This document shows, piece by piece, positions 36,761 through 49,100 of a DNA stretch of 64,000 nucleotides. This DNA is from Hyaloperonospora brassicae (taxonomy: Eukaryota; Oomycota; Peronosporomycetes; Peronosporales; Peronosporaceae). Position 1 is the stretch's first letter. Each line of letters opens with the position of its first letter. Position numbers and translations under genes: made by a program. The stretch is taken from assembly GCA_947650285.1 (NCBI GenBank), contig CANTFL010001420.1, positions 222,047 to 286,046 on the forward strand. The letters run 5' to 3'. The notes under the pieces were generated by a model. It searched no databases. It was given only the letters and a program-made list of their open reading frames with translations, and was not told the DNA's origin.

Positions 36761-37516
36761 ATTTTTGTGGCTACTGATGTGGAAAATAGCGTCACTATTT
36801 CACGCTGATTTTCCCGCCGTTGCTGTTAATAGCGGCAGCTACATGTGATGTACCGCGTTAAGCCAACGACATATTAAGATATCTGTCGAATCGGGTTTTA
36901 CTTGCGTGCGAATTAACAAATGATAAAAGCGGCGTCAAGTCAATTTAGCTCTGTTAAAGACGCAGAAGAAGGCAGTAGCGTGGGTCTAATATATCTATTA
37001 GTGGCAGTCAAGACGAAACTTATTAAGCATTCTTTATATTGGATGACCTATTCAGTGGATTTTTATTTAGGTCTTATGGCACGTGTTCTTTTCGCGATTA
37101 GAGTATTTTCATATATATAAGATCGGCGAGGGAACCGCGGTATTATAGATACCCAGGGCGCTTTCTTCGCAAGCTCTCGGTAAATTGTTGGCTAATACCG
37201 CTTCACAATCCGTTTTAAATGTGATACGCGCTAAAGCTGGCATGGTCATGCTATAACGTGTCAGCGATTGTTCAAAGGCGGAATGACTCTTTTTACCTAC
37301 GATACTCTGTACCCGTCACGTACGATTGACTAAACTATACGGGAGGGTGTTAAAAACCATCTTCAAGCGACAATTAAGTGGCTTAGATTCCTTGGATCTC
37401 AGTCGTTGATACATAATTATATAGCGCCGACAAATAATCCGGCTGCCGCGTCCACTCTCGAGTATAATCTTGTGCGTTATACAGGCCCGTAGTGAAATGA
37501 GGCGATCACGTTTCAC

Positions 37517-37539
37517 ATAACGGTTACATATGTATCAAT

Positions 37540-37577
<38 letters not shown>

Positions 37578-37980
37578 GCAGAAAATATTCAAGTTACAAT
37601 AATCGAGACGAGGTGGTGTTGACGGATTACTACCATCATGGGTAATATTCTTTCGGTGCCCCACTTAATGGCTGATGTACACGGTACGTCAACCGGATCA
37701 ACCACCAATCGCTGCTTAACGCGCGCATGGATAGTAAGCAAGAAACCCACACAGGAGATTGTAGTTTAATATAGTTAGACTAAGCCAAAGATGGATTATG
37801 AAAAGAAATATAACTAATCAAATACCGCTCTACTTTTTCGGTAAATAGAGCGTCCGAGTTCTGTTTATGTCCTTGCGCTTCCTCACGCCACGTGTACGTG
37901 AAGTCGGGAGTACGCAGCCTTGTATTATGTTAACACAAGGTATCACCAGCTATCTGGTAAGAGCGTATCCGCTATACAAA
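37517..37980 (+). repeat. Solo LTR, element 3 subfamily, inverted
   Basis: Reverse complement of the element 3 LTR: the coordinates of matching parts sum to 73359 with 35382-35850. It includes the terminal hairpin near 37915-37945, the core at 37700-37731 and a long TA run (37542-37574). No gypsy internal sequence follows on either side, so it is a solo LTR or the end of a deleted element. Confidence 0.7.
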
Positions 37981-38324
37981 AAGATATTTTCTTTTTTGTA
38001 TACTTGGGACAGCGATCAACGATGGGTGGCACTTACCCAGGACCCTACAGCGTAGGGCGAAGGCAAAATGCTTTACTCACCGGCAATTAGATTCGCGGAG
38101 TGATGACAGGTACCACATATATCCGAATGCTTAGGGTCTCATTGCTTCGTAATCGATGGTTAAAATATTTATGGAGGACGGAAGTACAGAGGTAAGGGGT
38201 GAGTACAGAAGATTGAAGCGCACGGTGTCGGTATAGGTTTGACTCCAGGAAAAGATGAGTCAATTCGGGGATTTAATACATCGTTTTTAAAAATTAAGCA
38301 TGGACATCACCGCAATCTACAATA

Positions 38325-38578
38325 TGTTGATGGGTGCACTGTCAATGCACGGTCAACAAAGCCAACTGTGATTTGCTACGCACAAGTGACAAGACAGCGA
38401 TGATACGACAGGGTGTAAACGGTTCACGTGCAGTCTGATGATTCTAGAACTACCTTGAGTGTATGTTCTAGAATCCATCAAGATCAGGGAAAGCTACAAG
38501 GTAGAAGAAGATAACACGACGAGTAAGTTCATAGGAAAACTAATTCAATACACTTTCCAATTTCCCTTCGACATCACA
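38325..38578 (+). repeat. 5' LTR of the copia element
   Basis: Begins TGTTGATGGG and ends ACATCACA, with TG...CA ends. It has an internal hairpin GATTCTAGAAC / GTTCTAGAATC and a GTGCA / TGCAC stem near the start. Confidence 0.97.
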
Positions 38579-38596
38579 GGTTATGATCCCAAGAGC
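38579..38596 (+). promoter_or_regulatory. Primer-binding site of the copia element
   Basis: GGTTATGATCCCAAGAGC follows the LTR directly. It does not start with TGG. Its complement reads GGGATCATAACC, which looks like the anticodon stem-loop of initiator Met tRNA (GGG, 7-nt loop with CAT, CC). Priming by a half-tRNA is known for Drosophila copia. The tRNA match here is inferred. Confidence 0.5.
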
Positions 38597-38624
38597 TTAA
38601 GGACCCCTGCCAGAAGCCAGTACG

Positions 38625-41600
38625 ATGAAGAAACCCGATGACCTGCTTGGAACAGACAACTACTTCCATTGGGAATTCAATATGAAGATGACACTTGCGA
38701 GGAAGGGCCTGCTAGAGCACATCTTGGAAGTGAAGTCGGAGCAGGAGATGACGGAGGATTGGAAGGTCAAGGACATGAAGGCGTTTGCTATTATTGCTCA
38801 AGGGATCGAAGTAAAGCATCAGACGAAGATCCGACATGCTCGCACTGCGAAGGAAGCATGGGAAACACTACGCGACTACTACAACAAGACAAACCTTCAG
38901 AATCGAGTGGCACTGACACGTCGATTGCACGAATTTCGTATGGATGAGGGAGGCGACATGGTGAGCCACCTCGACCGTTTCGATGAACTTGTTTTGAGTA
39001 TGGAGGCGGTGGGCGATACCATGGACGACGCACGCCAGATGACAGTTCTGCTGAGTAGCTTACCGGCAGAGTACGAGATGATTGTGTCCATCATTGAGAA
39101 TTCCATGGGTGTGACGATGGTGGATGTGAAAGAAAAGCTGTTGAAGGAACACAAGAAGAAGCAGCAGCAAGAGGTCTCCGAAGGAGCTTTCCGCGTTGGT
39201 CGTGGAGGCCATAAACAGGATCGTGGTCGTGGAATACGCAAACAACGTGGTGCAGAAGAGAGCTGGAAGAAGAAACAGCCGTTTCGTGGGAAGTGTCACC
39301 GCTGTAACAAGATCGGACACAAGCAGTTTGAGTGCCGATCTGCCACCAAGAATGATGGAAATGAAATGGCATTCACGGCCACAAACGGATTAAAAAAAGG
39401 ATGGTTGTTGGACAGCGGCGCCTCATCACATATGACCCCAGCCGAAGAAGATTTCTTTGAGTACGAGAAATTGAGAGAAGCCATTCAAGTTCGCGTTGCC
39501 GATGGTGCGGTCATGAATGCAATTGGACGAGGAAGCATTCGATTTCGCTGTACGAATGGTACAGCAGTGACTGTGAATGAAGTATTGCACATTCCAACGC
39601 TGGACAGACGACTACTAGCGGTGCCCAAGATCGTCCAGCGTGGGTACAACGTTCAATTCGGTGAAAAATACTGCGGTATCTACAAGGATAATTTGTTGAT
39701 GATTTCTGCGAAGCGCATGAGAAGCGTGTACACTCTTGATGTGGAGTATGAGCACGCGATGTTGGTAGAACATGAAGACGCTGGTAACAAGTGGGAGCTG
39801 TGGCATGCACGAATGGGTCACATTAGCCACAACAAGTTTAAAAAGAAAAAGGAGGCTACGGAAGGACTACCGAATGTAGTACCTGACACGAACAAGAATT
39901 TGTGTGGAGGGTGTCTACAAGGGAAACTGTGTGTCGCGAGTTTTCCACAAGAGTCGAAGACAAAGACAACGCAGCCACTGCAGCTTATTCACTCTGACGT
40001 CATGGGCCCTATGAAGAACCTAACTCCTGGTGGGTCACGATACGTATTGTCTCTCGTGGACGATTTTTCAAGATTAGTGACTGTATATTTTCTGAAGTCC
40101 AAGAGTGAAGTACTGTCGAAGTTCATTGAATTTCGGACCGAGATGGAGCAGCAGTGTGGATTTCGTATTAAGGCCATACGTACTGACAATGGCGGTGAAT
40201 ACAAAAACAAGAGGTTTGCTTCGTACTGCAAGAAACACGGCATCATCCATCAGAAGACAGTACCCTACAGTCCTCAACAAAACGGTGTTGCTGAACGGAT
40301 GAACCGTACGATTGTTGAGACGGCCAGAGGCATGATGCATTACAAGCGGGTGGCAAAGAAGTGGTGGGCCGAAGCTGTGAATACGGCGGTGTATTTACTT
40401 AACAGAACCACGAACTGCAATCACGAGGAGAAGACTCCTTTTGAACTGTGCTTTAAGACGAAGCCCGAAATTTCTCACCTACGTGTATTTCGTTCACTTG
40501 GATACGCACATATCGATGACTCAAAGCGCACGAAATTCGACGCGAAAGGGTTTCGCTGCATGCTGTTAGGATATGCAAGACACACCAAGGGTCACAGGGT
40601 GCTTGATCTGGAGACTGGTACGATCAAGATCAGTCGTTCGATCGCGTTAGATGAACGTGAAGTTAGTAACATTTACGAAGACAACCCGGTTGTACCACAC
40701 CCGAAGATGATAATAATACGACAAGATGACGATGATGGAGATCAACCAAGTAACTTGCAACAAGATGGTGATGAAGATGTTGAAATGGAAGAGCACGAAA
40801 TTGTCGAAGATGTGGAGATGGAAGTACCGAGTTCTGACAATGACATCAGTAACACACCTTCGAGTGAGACAAGCAATCATTATCTTGCAAGAAATATGAA
40901 CAACGAACAACATCAACACACTTCCCAAGTAATTCAACAAGGACCTCGTCACCAAGAACTCGAATTACACAATCCGCACGACTCTGGAGCGATGGTGTTC
41001 CGTCCACAACTTAAGCGTCGTTCCGGTCGCGAGCATCAGTATCGTGTTCTTACTGACGATGCCAGTGGGAGAAGTGAATCCGGACCACGAGGAGGTGTTG
41101 ATGAAATGCTACCAATTGAGCAACCTGTTCAGCTCTTGTTGGAAGACAATAACACTAGTACCACAACAGAAAACAGCATTGTGCCATACAATGAAAACCA
41201 TGAAGCCAGTGGAAGTGAAGATGACGAACCTCCTTCCAAGCGATCGCGAATAAACAGCGATGTGGCATTGATAGCAGAAGTTGCCATGATAGCTCGTGAT
41301 TTACCTGGCTCTTATGCGGAGGCAGTGAATGGACCTGACAGATACCAATGGATTAAAGCTATTGAGAATGAATTTGCGGCTCATGAGCGTAACAAGACGT
41401 GGACACCAATTGTACGCAAGCCTGGAATGAAACCAATTGGATCGAAGTGGGTATGGGCTAAAAAGAGTGATGGTCGATACAAAGCACGACTTGTGGCGCT
41501 CGGATTCCTGCAACAATATGGTATCAACTTTTTCGAGACGTACGCGGCTGTCGCCAGTATGAACTCCATCAGGATGCTATTGTCGATTTGCTGCGCAGCA

Positions 41601-41690
41601 GGATATGTGATCGACCAGCTTGATGTTGATACGGCCTACCTGAATGCCGATTACAAGAAGAAGTATACTTGTTACCACCCAAAGGGATGA
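38625..41690 (+). CDS. Copia Gag-Pol polyprotein, N-terminal 1,021 residues
   Basis: Gag of the copia (UBN2-like) type fills residues 1-220. A zinc knuckle CHRCNKIGHKQFEC has C224, C227, H232, C237. The aspartic protease WLLDSGASSHM has catalytic D263. The pre-integrase zinc region uses H394, H399, C427 and C430. Integrase has D458, D521 and E557 with exactly 35 residues between the last two. An acidic, low-complexity linker (about 690-880) leads to the RT start (WIKAIENEF, KWVWAKKSDG) and RT motif A QLDVDTAYLNAD (D1000). The frame then ends prematurely after YHPKG; the next frame continues at once with PPKGMKIGSEF, so one base is missing around 41655-41664. The ATG at 38625 lies 47 bp after the LTR and opens with a typical copia gag start. 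Confidence 0.93.
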   Translation: MKKPDDLLGTDNYFHWEFNMKMTLARKGLLEHILEVKSEQEMTEDWKVKDMKAFAIIAQGIEVKHQTKIRHARTAKEAWETLRDYYNKTNLQNRVALTRRLHEFRMDEGGDMVSHLDRFDELVLSMEAVGDTMDDARQMTVLLSSLPAEYEMIVSIIENSMGVTMVDVKEKLLKEHKKKQQQEVSEGAFRVGRGGHKQDRGRGIRKQRGAEESWKKKQPFRGKCHRCNKIGHKQFECRSATKNDGNEMAFTATNGLKKGWLLDSGASSHMTPAEEDFFEYEKLREAIQVRVADGAVMNAIGRGSIRFRCTNGTAVTVNEVLHIPTLDRRLLAVPKIVQRGYNVQFGEKYCGIYKDNLLMISAKRMRSVYTLDVEYEHAMLVEHEDAGNKWELWHARMGHISHNKFKKKKEATEGLPNVVPDTNKNLCGGCLQGKLCVASFPQESKTKTTQPLQLIHSDVMGPMKNLTPGGSRYVLSLVDDFSRLVTVYFLKSKSEVLSKFIEFRTEMEQQCGFRIKAIRTDNGGEYKNKRFASYCKKHGIIHQKTVPYSPQQNGVAERMNRTIVETARGMMHYKRVAKKWWAEAVNTAVYLLNRTTNCNHEEKTPFELCFKTKPEISHLRVFRSLGYAHIDDSKRTKFDAKGFRCMLLGYARHTKGHRVLDLETGTIKISRSIALDEREVSNIYEDNPVVPHPKMIIIRQDDDDGDQPSNLQQDGDEDVEMEEHEIVEDVEMEVPSSDNDISNTPSSETSNHYLARNMNNEQHQHTSQVIQQGPRHQELELHNPHDSGAMVFRPQLKRRSGREHQYRVLTDDASGRSESGPRGGVDEMLPIEQPVQLLLEDNNTSTTTENSIVPYNENHEASGSEDDEPPSKRSRINSDVALIAEVAMIARDLPGSYAEAVNGPDRYQWIKAIENEFAAHERNKTWTPIVRKPGMKPIGSKWVWAKKSDGRYKARLVALGFLQQYGINFFETYAAVASMNSIRMLLSICCAAGYVIDQLDVDTAYLNADYKKKYTCYHPKG

Positions 41691-42211
41691 AAATTGGCAG
41701 CGAGTTTGTACTTAAATTGAATCGCGCGCTTTACGGACTTAAGCAGGCTGCAAATGCCTGGAATAAGACGATTCACAATGCATTACTGGAGATGGGATTT
41801 GTCGCGTGCGGTGCTGATCGATGCATATACAAGATAAAGGATGGTGAAGGCTGGGCGTACGTGTGCTTATACGTTGATGATATGATTGTGGCTGCAAAAG
41901 AAGCAACCACGGTACGCAAGGTGAAAGAACAAATCTCTCAGCGGTTTCAAACCAAAGACCTTGGTCCAGTGAAGCACTTGCTTGGAATGGAAGTTATGTA
42001 CGACCGAAAGAAGCGTGAGATGTTTATTTCGCAACAAAGATACATCGAGGAGACTGCAGACATGTTTGGACAGACTCAAGCCCGACCAACTGGTAACCCA
42101 TGTGATCAGAGCATGAAACTGTCCAGCGCAAACAGTCCAAAGTCCGATGTCGAAAGACAAGCCATGAGTCGTACACCGTACCGCCAATTGCTGGGACGAC
42201 TGCTGATATAG
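41666..42211 (+). pseudogene. Copia RT, C-terminal part (frame-shifted)
   Basis: Continues the polyprotein in the next frame: PPKGMKIGSEFVLKLNRAL, LYGLKQAANAW, and the RT catalytic YVDDM at about 41866-41880, then TKDLGPVKHLLGMEV. It ends at GRLLI with a stop where the family reads LLY...TRPD, so a second single-base loss near 42205 breaks it. It has no own start and would only be made as part of Gag-Pol. Confidence 0.9.
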
Positions 42212-42864
42212 TGACCACGACCAGACCAGACGCAGCATTTCCTGTGAGCCAACTTGGACGATTTGCAAAAAACCCTGGCTCACAACACTGGAAGGCACTG
42301 ATCAAAGTGCTAAGATACCTCCGCTCGACGAGTGGTTTTGGATTACACTACAGTGTTGACAAACTACAGCAACAACTAACAGCGTATAGTGACGCCGATT
42401 GGGGAAACAGCTTGGACGACCGTCGATCGGTATCTGGTGTTTTGCTGGTGCTTAATGGAGGCCCTGTTATATTTAAGTCTAAGTACCAACGCACCGTTGC
42501 ATTGAGTACTTCTGAGGCTGAATACATGGCGCTAAGCATGTGCACTCAAGACATACTATGGGCAAGGATGTTAATGGCTGACCTCGGATTCGAGCAGAAG
42601 AATCCTACTGTCATCTACGAGGATAATCAAGGAGCCATTGCTCTCGCAACAAACCCAGGATACCATGCGCGGACTAAACACGTAGACATACGTCACCACT
42701 TTGTCCGAGAGAAAGTTCTGGCCGGTGATATAAAGGTGATCTACAAGGAGACGGAACATCAACTTGCCGACATACTAACGAAGGCACTCGGCACCAAGCG
42801 ATTCCAGTACCTCCGTGCCGGAATGGACATCAAGGTACGTGATGGACCCGAGCATCAACAGTGA
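42210..42864 (+). pseudogene. Copia RNase H (frame-shifted C-terminus)
   Basis: Resumes with TTTRPDAAFPVSQLGRF. RNase H features follow: AYSDADWGNSLDDRRSVSG, ALSTSEAEYMALS, YEDNQGAIALATNP, ARTKHVDIRHHFVRE, HQLADILTKALG. The stop TGA at 42862 lies just before the polypurine tract. Catalytic acidic residues of RNase H appear intact. Confidence 0.92.
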
Positions 42865-42871
42865 GTGGGAG
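42861..42871 (+). promoter_or_regulatory. Polypurine tract of the copia element
   Basis: GTGAGTGGGAG abuts the 3' LTR. It is purine-rich except for two Ts, so the fit is moderate. Confidence 0.5.
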
Positions 42872-43125
42872 TGTTGATGGGTGCACTGTCAATGCACGGT
42901 CAACAAAGCCAACTGTGATTTGCTACGCACAAGTGACAAGACAGCGATGATACGACAGGGTGTAAACGGTTCACGTGCAGTCTGATGATTCTAGAACTAC
43001 CTTGAGTGTATGTTCTAGAATCCATCAAGATCAGGGAAAGCTACAAGGTAGAAGAAGATAACACGACGAGTAAGTTCATAGGAAAACTAATTCAATACAC
43101 TTTCCAATTTCCCTTCGACATAACA
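42872..43125 (+). repeat. 3' LTR of the copia element
   Basis: Same 254 bp as the 5' LTR with one substitution, followed by the CAATA target duplication. Confidence 0.97.
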
Positions 43126-43130
43126 CAATA

Positions 43131-46100
43131 CACGTTTCTAATCGGCTCATAAAGACTGAAATTGTGTTTGCAGATTACTTTATGCTAAATTAATTCCCGT
43201 CGACAGCTATAGCTGCTACACACCGCTTATACACCGTGATCGATGATCTAGAATTTACCGGCACCAAAGGAGTCTAGCGCGGTCTCTACATAAGTGCATA
43301 TATTGTCTTGCACAAAATCATCTTCAGAAAATTGGCAGCGGGCGTCTTTATAGATCACTCCTGCACAGCTCTGGGGCCACAGCAACGGTCGCATGCCTTA
43401 TCAAAGATGGATGGGAAACCCGTTGAAACGGGAAAGATCAAACTGATTTACATGATGCATTCCAAGGCCAATTTGTTTTTAGCAAACAGCACTATGCGTG
43501 GCAACAGAGGAGACAATTTAGCACATATCTTAAGATAGCCGTCCGAACTCGACCTTTGTGACAAAGTGGGCGGTCAGTGAACAAACAAATGGGCGACTCG
43601 GCAGCGGACGAATTCTATATTTAGGATTGCGCCAGCCAACGGGCATCCAAGTTATCTCAGCACCGCACAGATGGGATGAAAGCGTATAGGGCATATCATT
43701 GCAAAATACATTCGACGCGCTTATGGATGAGCAGTAAATTCGACAGTGTTTCACAATTTGAATCAACAAAGCCACTGTCGCACCAATCTTGCGTGGGAGG
43801 CGGGCTTCCGGCATCTCCGCGCGGATGTAATCCGCAGAAGTCGTGCGGCCGGAACTGCAGTTCGCGTTGAAACCCTCCTCGCATGCATCGAGCTGCTTCT
43901 GCAAGAATCGAAAGGGTCCCCTCTATAATAGGGGGGACCGGAAACGATTAGCCATCGCAAATCACTTCTGGTTCAGGGCGTTTCTACAATAAGCACATTG
44001 TATTTTTATGACAAAGGACTCTCTCAACCTCTCTCTTTAGAGCAGAATGTCAAACAAACTTGTAGATCCAGCTAGTTTAAAGCCACTGAGCGCCACATCG
44101 ATTTATCCGATGCAGGTTTAGTGTGTGCATTTGGCGGTGTATTCTCGTCCTTTTAATAAATGGAAAGTGTCCGAGATAGTACATGTAGAGCAAATGATTA
44201 TGTGTCCTTGGTTCGCAATATCCTCTCGCTCGTCAACCTTTTTGATTCTCGCGACTACAAATTCATTACAAATACATCGTTCTATATCGCGCATGAGCAA
44301 TCGCCACGTCGCGCATTATTATTCGCGACATCTCACATTACTAATTGTCATCACGTGACTTTCAAATGATCTTAAAATACATCTCAATTACCCCTTGCGC
44401 ACGACGGCATTTCTTTGACATCGATTGCGCATATACCTGTGTTAATTGTAAACATATTCGTACTCGTATGCGCAAACGGAGATGTTATCGCATATAATAT
44501 CGACTATTCATTCAGCGCCATACTTAGTCGCAAAGTTTCGATTGCGCGTCCAGCCTTTTTTACTTATACAGATATATAAGTCCTTTACCATTCCATCTTG
44601 TAAGCTATGCATAATAGCCCCTCGTTCAAATGGCCTAGACATGCATGTGTCATCTACACTTGCAAGTGTGGCCTCCGCTGCCGCTTGTCCTGCCGTCCAT
44701 ATGTGGCGTCAACACCTCAAAGCGAATAAAATGATCTGTGTGCTCAACTATTGCCACGCTGAAAGATTTTTTTGCCGACTGGTGCTCTGCACCCCCAGAT
44801 TTCATGGCCGCTGTGAAATCAAGTGCTATCAAATATGTTGCGCAATCAATTTGTGATACCAGAAGCTGGATGCCACCAAACAAACAAGGCGACACAGGCG
44901 TGTATATCGTTTGATTACACGGGAGTGGTGCTCTATTTATGCTGCGAAGAAAAACGCACGTAAGTGTGACACCATATGGCGTTAAAACTGCCCACCGGAG
45001 GGTTCTATATTTGCATCCTACCACGAAACACACAAAACATTGCAACTGTGGAATCTTTTACTTTGCTATCGCGCAATATGAAGCTCGACCGTCGGCGAGT
45101 AGATGACGATAAATGATTGAATTTTAAACTCGGCACACGCTTTCTAAACGTCTCGTTATTCTTGCCATTGATTTTTTTGTTCCGCTCGGACATAACTTGT
45201 TAATTTCAAAAACGATGCCTACATGTATACAAGGAAAATATGTACCTTTAGATACTACGTATCAGCTGATTAGGTCATATTCTTAATTCGAAAACATGTA
45301 GCCAGCCATATGCGGCTTAAGCCACTTCGACCTTTGATTGTCTTTGCTCAGATAACGTAACATTTGGTATCATCCCTTTTGGTTACATTGACTCCCTTCA
45401 CAATTACGTTGAACACATAATCGCGCATTAATATTTTGATTGCTTTCGAAACAGCTTGTAGTCTTATATATAAAAGTTCGTACGCGACTATTTATATAAC
45501 TAGCTAGTTTAACCCTTAAAACGGACTAAACCTGAAATGATGGTCACGATATATTACCGAGCGGTATGGCATTTGCTACGCATCAGCCATTTTGTAATTA
45601 CGGCAATGGAAGCAACCTTTACCATTTTATTGTCTTTTAGCGAAGGAAAGCTCATTTATCTCAATGTCGAAAACTAGTTGATTCCAAGTGTTGTATCCGA
45701 TAGACAGAAATTGTGGTGGTTATGGTTATCATTTGATTCCTTTCTATTATGGCTATCTTACCAGAATGAGAGGTCTTTCAAAGGACGGATTACACGATGC
45801 ATAGTTTGAGCTGGTGGAACGTAAGTCGAGAAGAGGGTAAAATTTTCTATTTGAAGAAAGAAGTGGACAACAAGTTGGTTGTATTTTATGAATTTGAAAG
45901 GTAATGACGTAGATGTGTACAAGGCTTTTGATCACGTGGTCAGACGGAAAAAAAAACGAGCAATAAAAGAGGGAACATGACAAATTCTTATACAAATGTG
46001 TATCACTTGGCTTAAAAGAGAGTGATTATAATCAGAAAGGAAGTGAATGAAACAGAGACCTTGAAAAAATACAAGTAGAAATTAAGTATGTGTACATTTA

Positions 46101-49100
46101 TTCGATATTTTACTGTCTCATTTGCAAAGGTGCACCGTTTTATTGATAGTCGATATCGCATCCAGCAGTGGTATAATAGTAATATATATTAGGCGTGGTA
46201 AAATATTTACATGCAAATACCGTAATCGTTGAGCTCACATTGTGCAACAGTATTGCTAAACTTCGAGAAATATGCCTAACGAAGGTGATTACATTGCAGC
46301 AGCTAAATTAAAGGAAGCGATGGTGTGAGTGATGCTAACATACTTCAATTCATGACACGTCCGATGCAAACCAGAGACTTGACAAGTTTTTAGGGAGGTG
46401 GTAAAATTTCGCAAAAATAACAAGATCATCTGGATAAATTTACGAATGCTATCATGACATCCCTTTAACTAATAGTTCCGTTGTGTGGGACAAAAATAAA
46501 CGTGATGCTTCGTCAGAAATACGAATGACTGCCGGAAAGTCACGCTGCACCTACGCTACATTTTATAAAAAACGCCAATATAGACGACATGTTGGCGCTA
46601 TCTCTTCGTTTTACGATATCTAATGCATTCGCATAAATCTTGTATTAACTTGCAGGATTATGCTGGGAGTCCCTCGTACGTTTGAATTAATAACTCACAA
46701 CAATATTGACTCGTGAAAATATTATGAATGATCTTTTTAAATTTAAATCATACTGTGCCACTCAACCCATTTGTACAGTGACTACATGGAACCAAATATC
46801 TATGATCGGCTCTTCTTTGCATTCTGTATGGCAAGACAATTTACATGCAACATCAAGAAAGAAATACTGCGAACATTATTCGAGTTGAACACCAAGAAGC
46901 ATGACGCTTCAGCTATTGTGGACCACCGATTTATACTATATACGCATTTGCTGAGCCAACTATCCAATGAGTACTGGAACGTTTAATTAAAATTTCTTAT
47001 GAGGGTGAGGCGTCGGTTCCGCGGATAATAAGTACACTGTATGATTGTATGCGTAGTATGGGTTCTATAGCTGAACAGGTAAGATTGTTAGGAGCACGTT
47101 CGGCTACCGTAGCTCTCGTATACTTTAGTTGCAAAGGGTAGACAGCTCTTGAAATTCTTATAACCAAATCCACTACTTTATTCACATCATTCACAGCCGC
47201 AAAGAAACTGGATAATTTAAAATATAACTTAACCCGCACACTAGAATGTGATAACGAAGTGTCGTGCATCGGATGAAATGTTTCTGATACGCTCCAAATG
47301 ATATGCCAAAACTTGCAGTGATGAATCCTGCATTATCTCGTGCCAGCAAGACAAGGTCAATAGATAAACAACAGCACAGAACCAGAACTTCTTTAAATTA
47401 ACGCGGCGACGATTAACTAATACGATCACCTAATAGACAAAATTCACCGGTAAGAAAGAGCGACCGTATGAAAAGCCTTGACCGCAAGTGTCGGGACTCC
47501 AGCTGTCTTTTCAAGTCTCACATTCTGTCTTCAAAGCAGTTTATATGAACTTGGAATCGGCGGAGTGCATTCGCATGGCACCTACATTCCAAGTAAATAG
47601 CTTGAAAGCGTAAATTGCGCTTAGTCTGTGGTACGAAACACATAACTTTTTTATGCGGATACACAGAGCATAAGAATAACTTCACATCAGTCCGTGTAAG
47701 GAGAGGCAATCGAATGACTCATGAGCAAAATAAAACGACATCCGCCGAAGGCGACGCATTTAACCTGTATGTTCTTAAGCACACGAGAAGATATAGACGA
47801 CGGACTGATTCAACTAATTAGGGGCTTTAGAACAACATAGAATTTTCTAGCGAATCAGTCCATTAAGTAACGTTAGCGTATGCAGGTCGACATTAAAAAG
47901 TTCCAATGAACGAGGCTACATGGATGTACCTTAAAAAATAATAGGAAGATGATATGTAAGTTTACGGGCCAATATTATGTACGTAAGGTATAAGCCAACG
48001 CTTTGATCCGCTGAATAAAAATGGCAACCAGTTAATTTATACCCAGTCTTTAAACAGCGTCCTGATCTGATACTATAACGTTCGTACATACAATTTTACG
48101 TAGAACCCTATAGGAATGCTTAGGATTCTATTTTTCAATAATACAAGATAGGCGGAATTCTCTAGTAAGGCTTAAAAATACTAGATTTTAATAATACAAG
48201 ATTGTGGAAATCCTATGTAAGGTCAAGCAGGTGCCTTGTTGTTGTAGTCTAATCTTGCCAATAAATTGAACATTCATTGAACATCAAAGGTCATTATGCT
48301 ATTTTATATACAGTTTATTTTATTGTAGACATTAAAATTCTTTGTCATATTGGGCGTCTTTATCAAATTTTACTCGACATTTGGTCTCGATAAAAAATCT
48401 ACATATACATTCTTTTAGACGGAAAACATTGGCATGAAGAGCAATTCAAAACGTCAGAAGCGAGATGAACGACAAAAATGTTTACGTAGCTCCAAAAATC
48501 TAATATATACAGATCTTTATACTTCATAACCTCGTTGAGATGGATAATGACAAAACTGAAAGTACAAACTGCTTACCATAAAGACGCTTTCGTAAAAAGT
48601 GCCATTTTGGCTCAAGACGTAATTCAAGATATGATTTGAAGCAAATAACCGGCTACACACTCTACTTATGATCATCAACCTTAAGTTTTACTATATGTTT
48701 TATGTATTAGTAACTTATCTACATATATATCTGAATTTCGTCAGCTCTTGTAATACGCAGTTTGTACGCAATAATTTACCTTCCTGCTACAACCGCCATG
48801 GCTGCCATTTAAAAATGGATGGAATTCGAAGTCAAATTACAAATTGTCATGCCGCAGTCCGAAACGACTAGATGGACCGTCAAACTAAATGCATTTCTAC
48901 ATGAATTGCATTCATTTCGTTTGCTCATGCTGCTCACGACGTCATCCAGCCCACATAATAACTATGATGTTTTTCGTAGTTATAAATATTTTCGAAGTGG
49001 GAAATTACAAACTGTCTTAATTAAATCACATATTCAAAATATACTCAGATAATTAAGTGATTAATAAGCCCCGGCCCACGTTCTAATACACTATAGGTAA

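Larger units (their letters stand above)
38325..43125 (+). mobile_element. Ty1/copia LTR retrotransposon, young copy
   Basis: 4.8 kb, plus strand. The 254-bp LTRs (38325-38578 and 42872-43125) differ at a single base near the end (ACATCACA versus ACATAACA). A CAATA target-site duplication flanks it (38320-38324 and 43126-43130). The order gag, zinc knuckle, protease, integrase, RT, RNase H (integrase before RT) defines Ty1/copia. The polyprotein of about 1,410 residues is split into three frames by two single-base deletions near 41660 and 42205. Near-identical LTRs mean a recent insertion, so these breaks are either very recent or sequencing errors. Confidence 0.97.

Noticed and set aside
41650..41690. 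Programmed frameshift between copia frames
   Set aside because: No slippery heptamer is present, Ty1/copia elements of this type usually use one frame, and a second identical problem occurs at 42205. Simple base loss is more likely.
44650..45045. 131-codon frame on the minus strand
   Set aside because: An overlapping 124-codon frame exists on the other strand and neither shows a motif or codon bias that I can defend.
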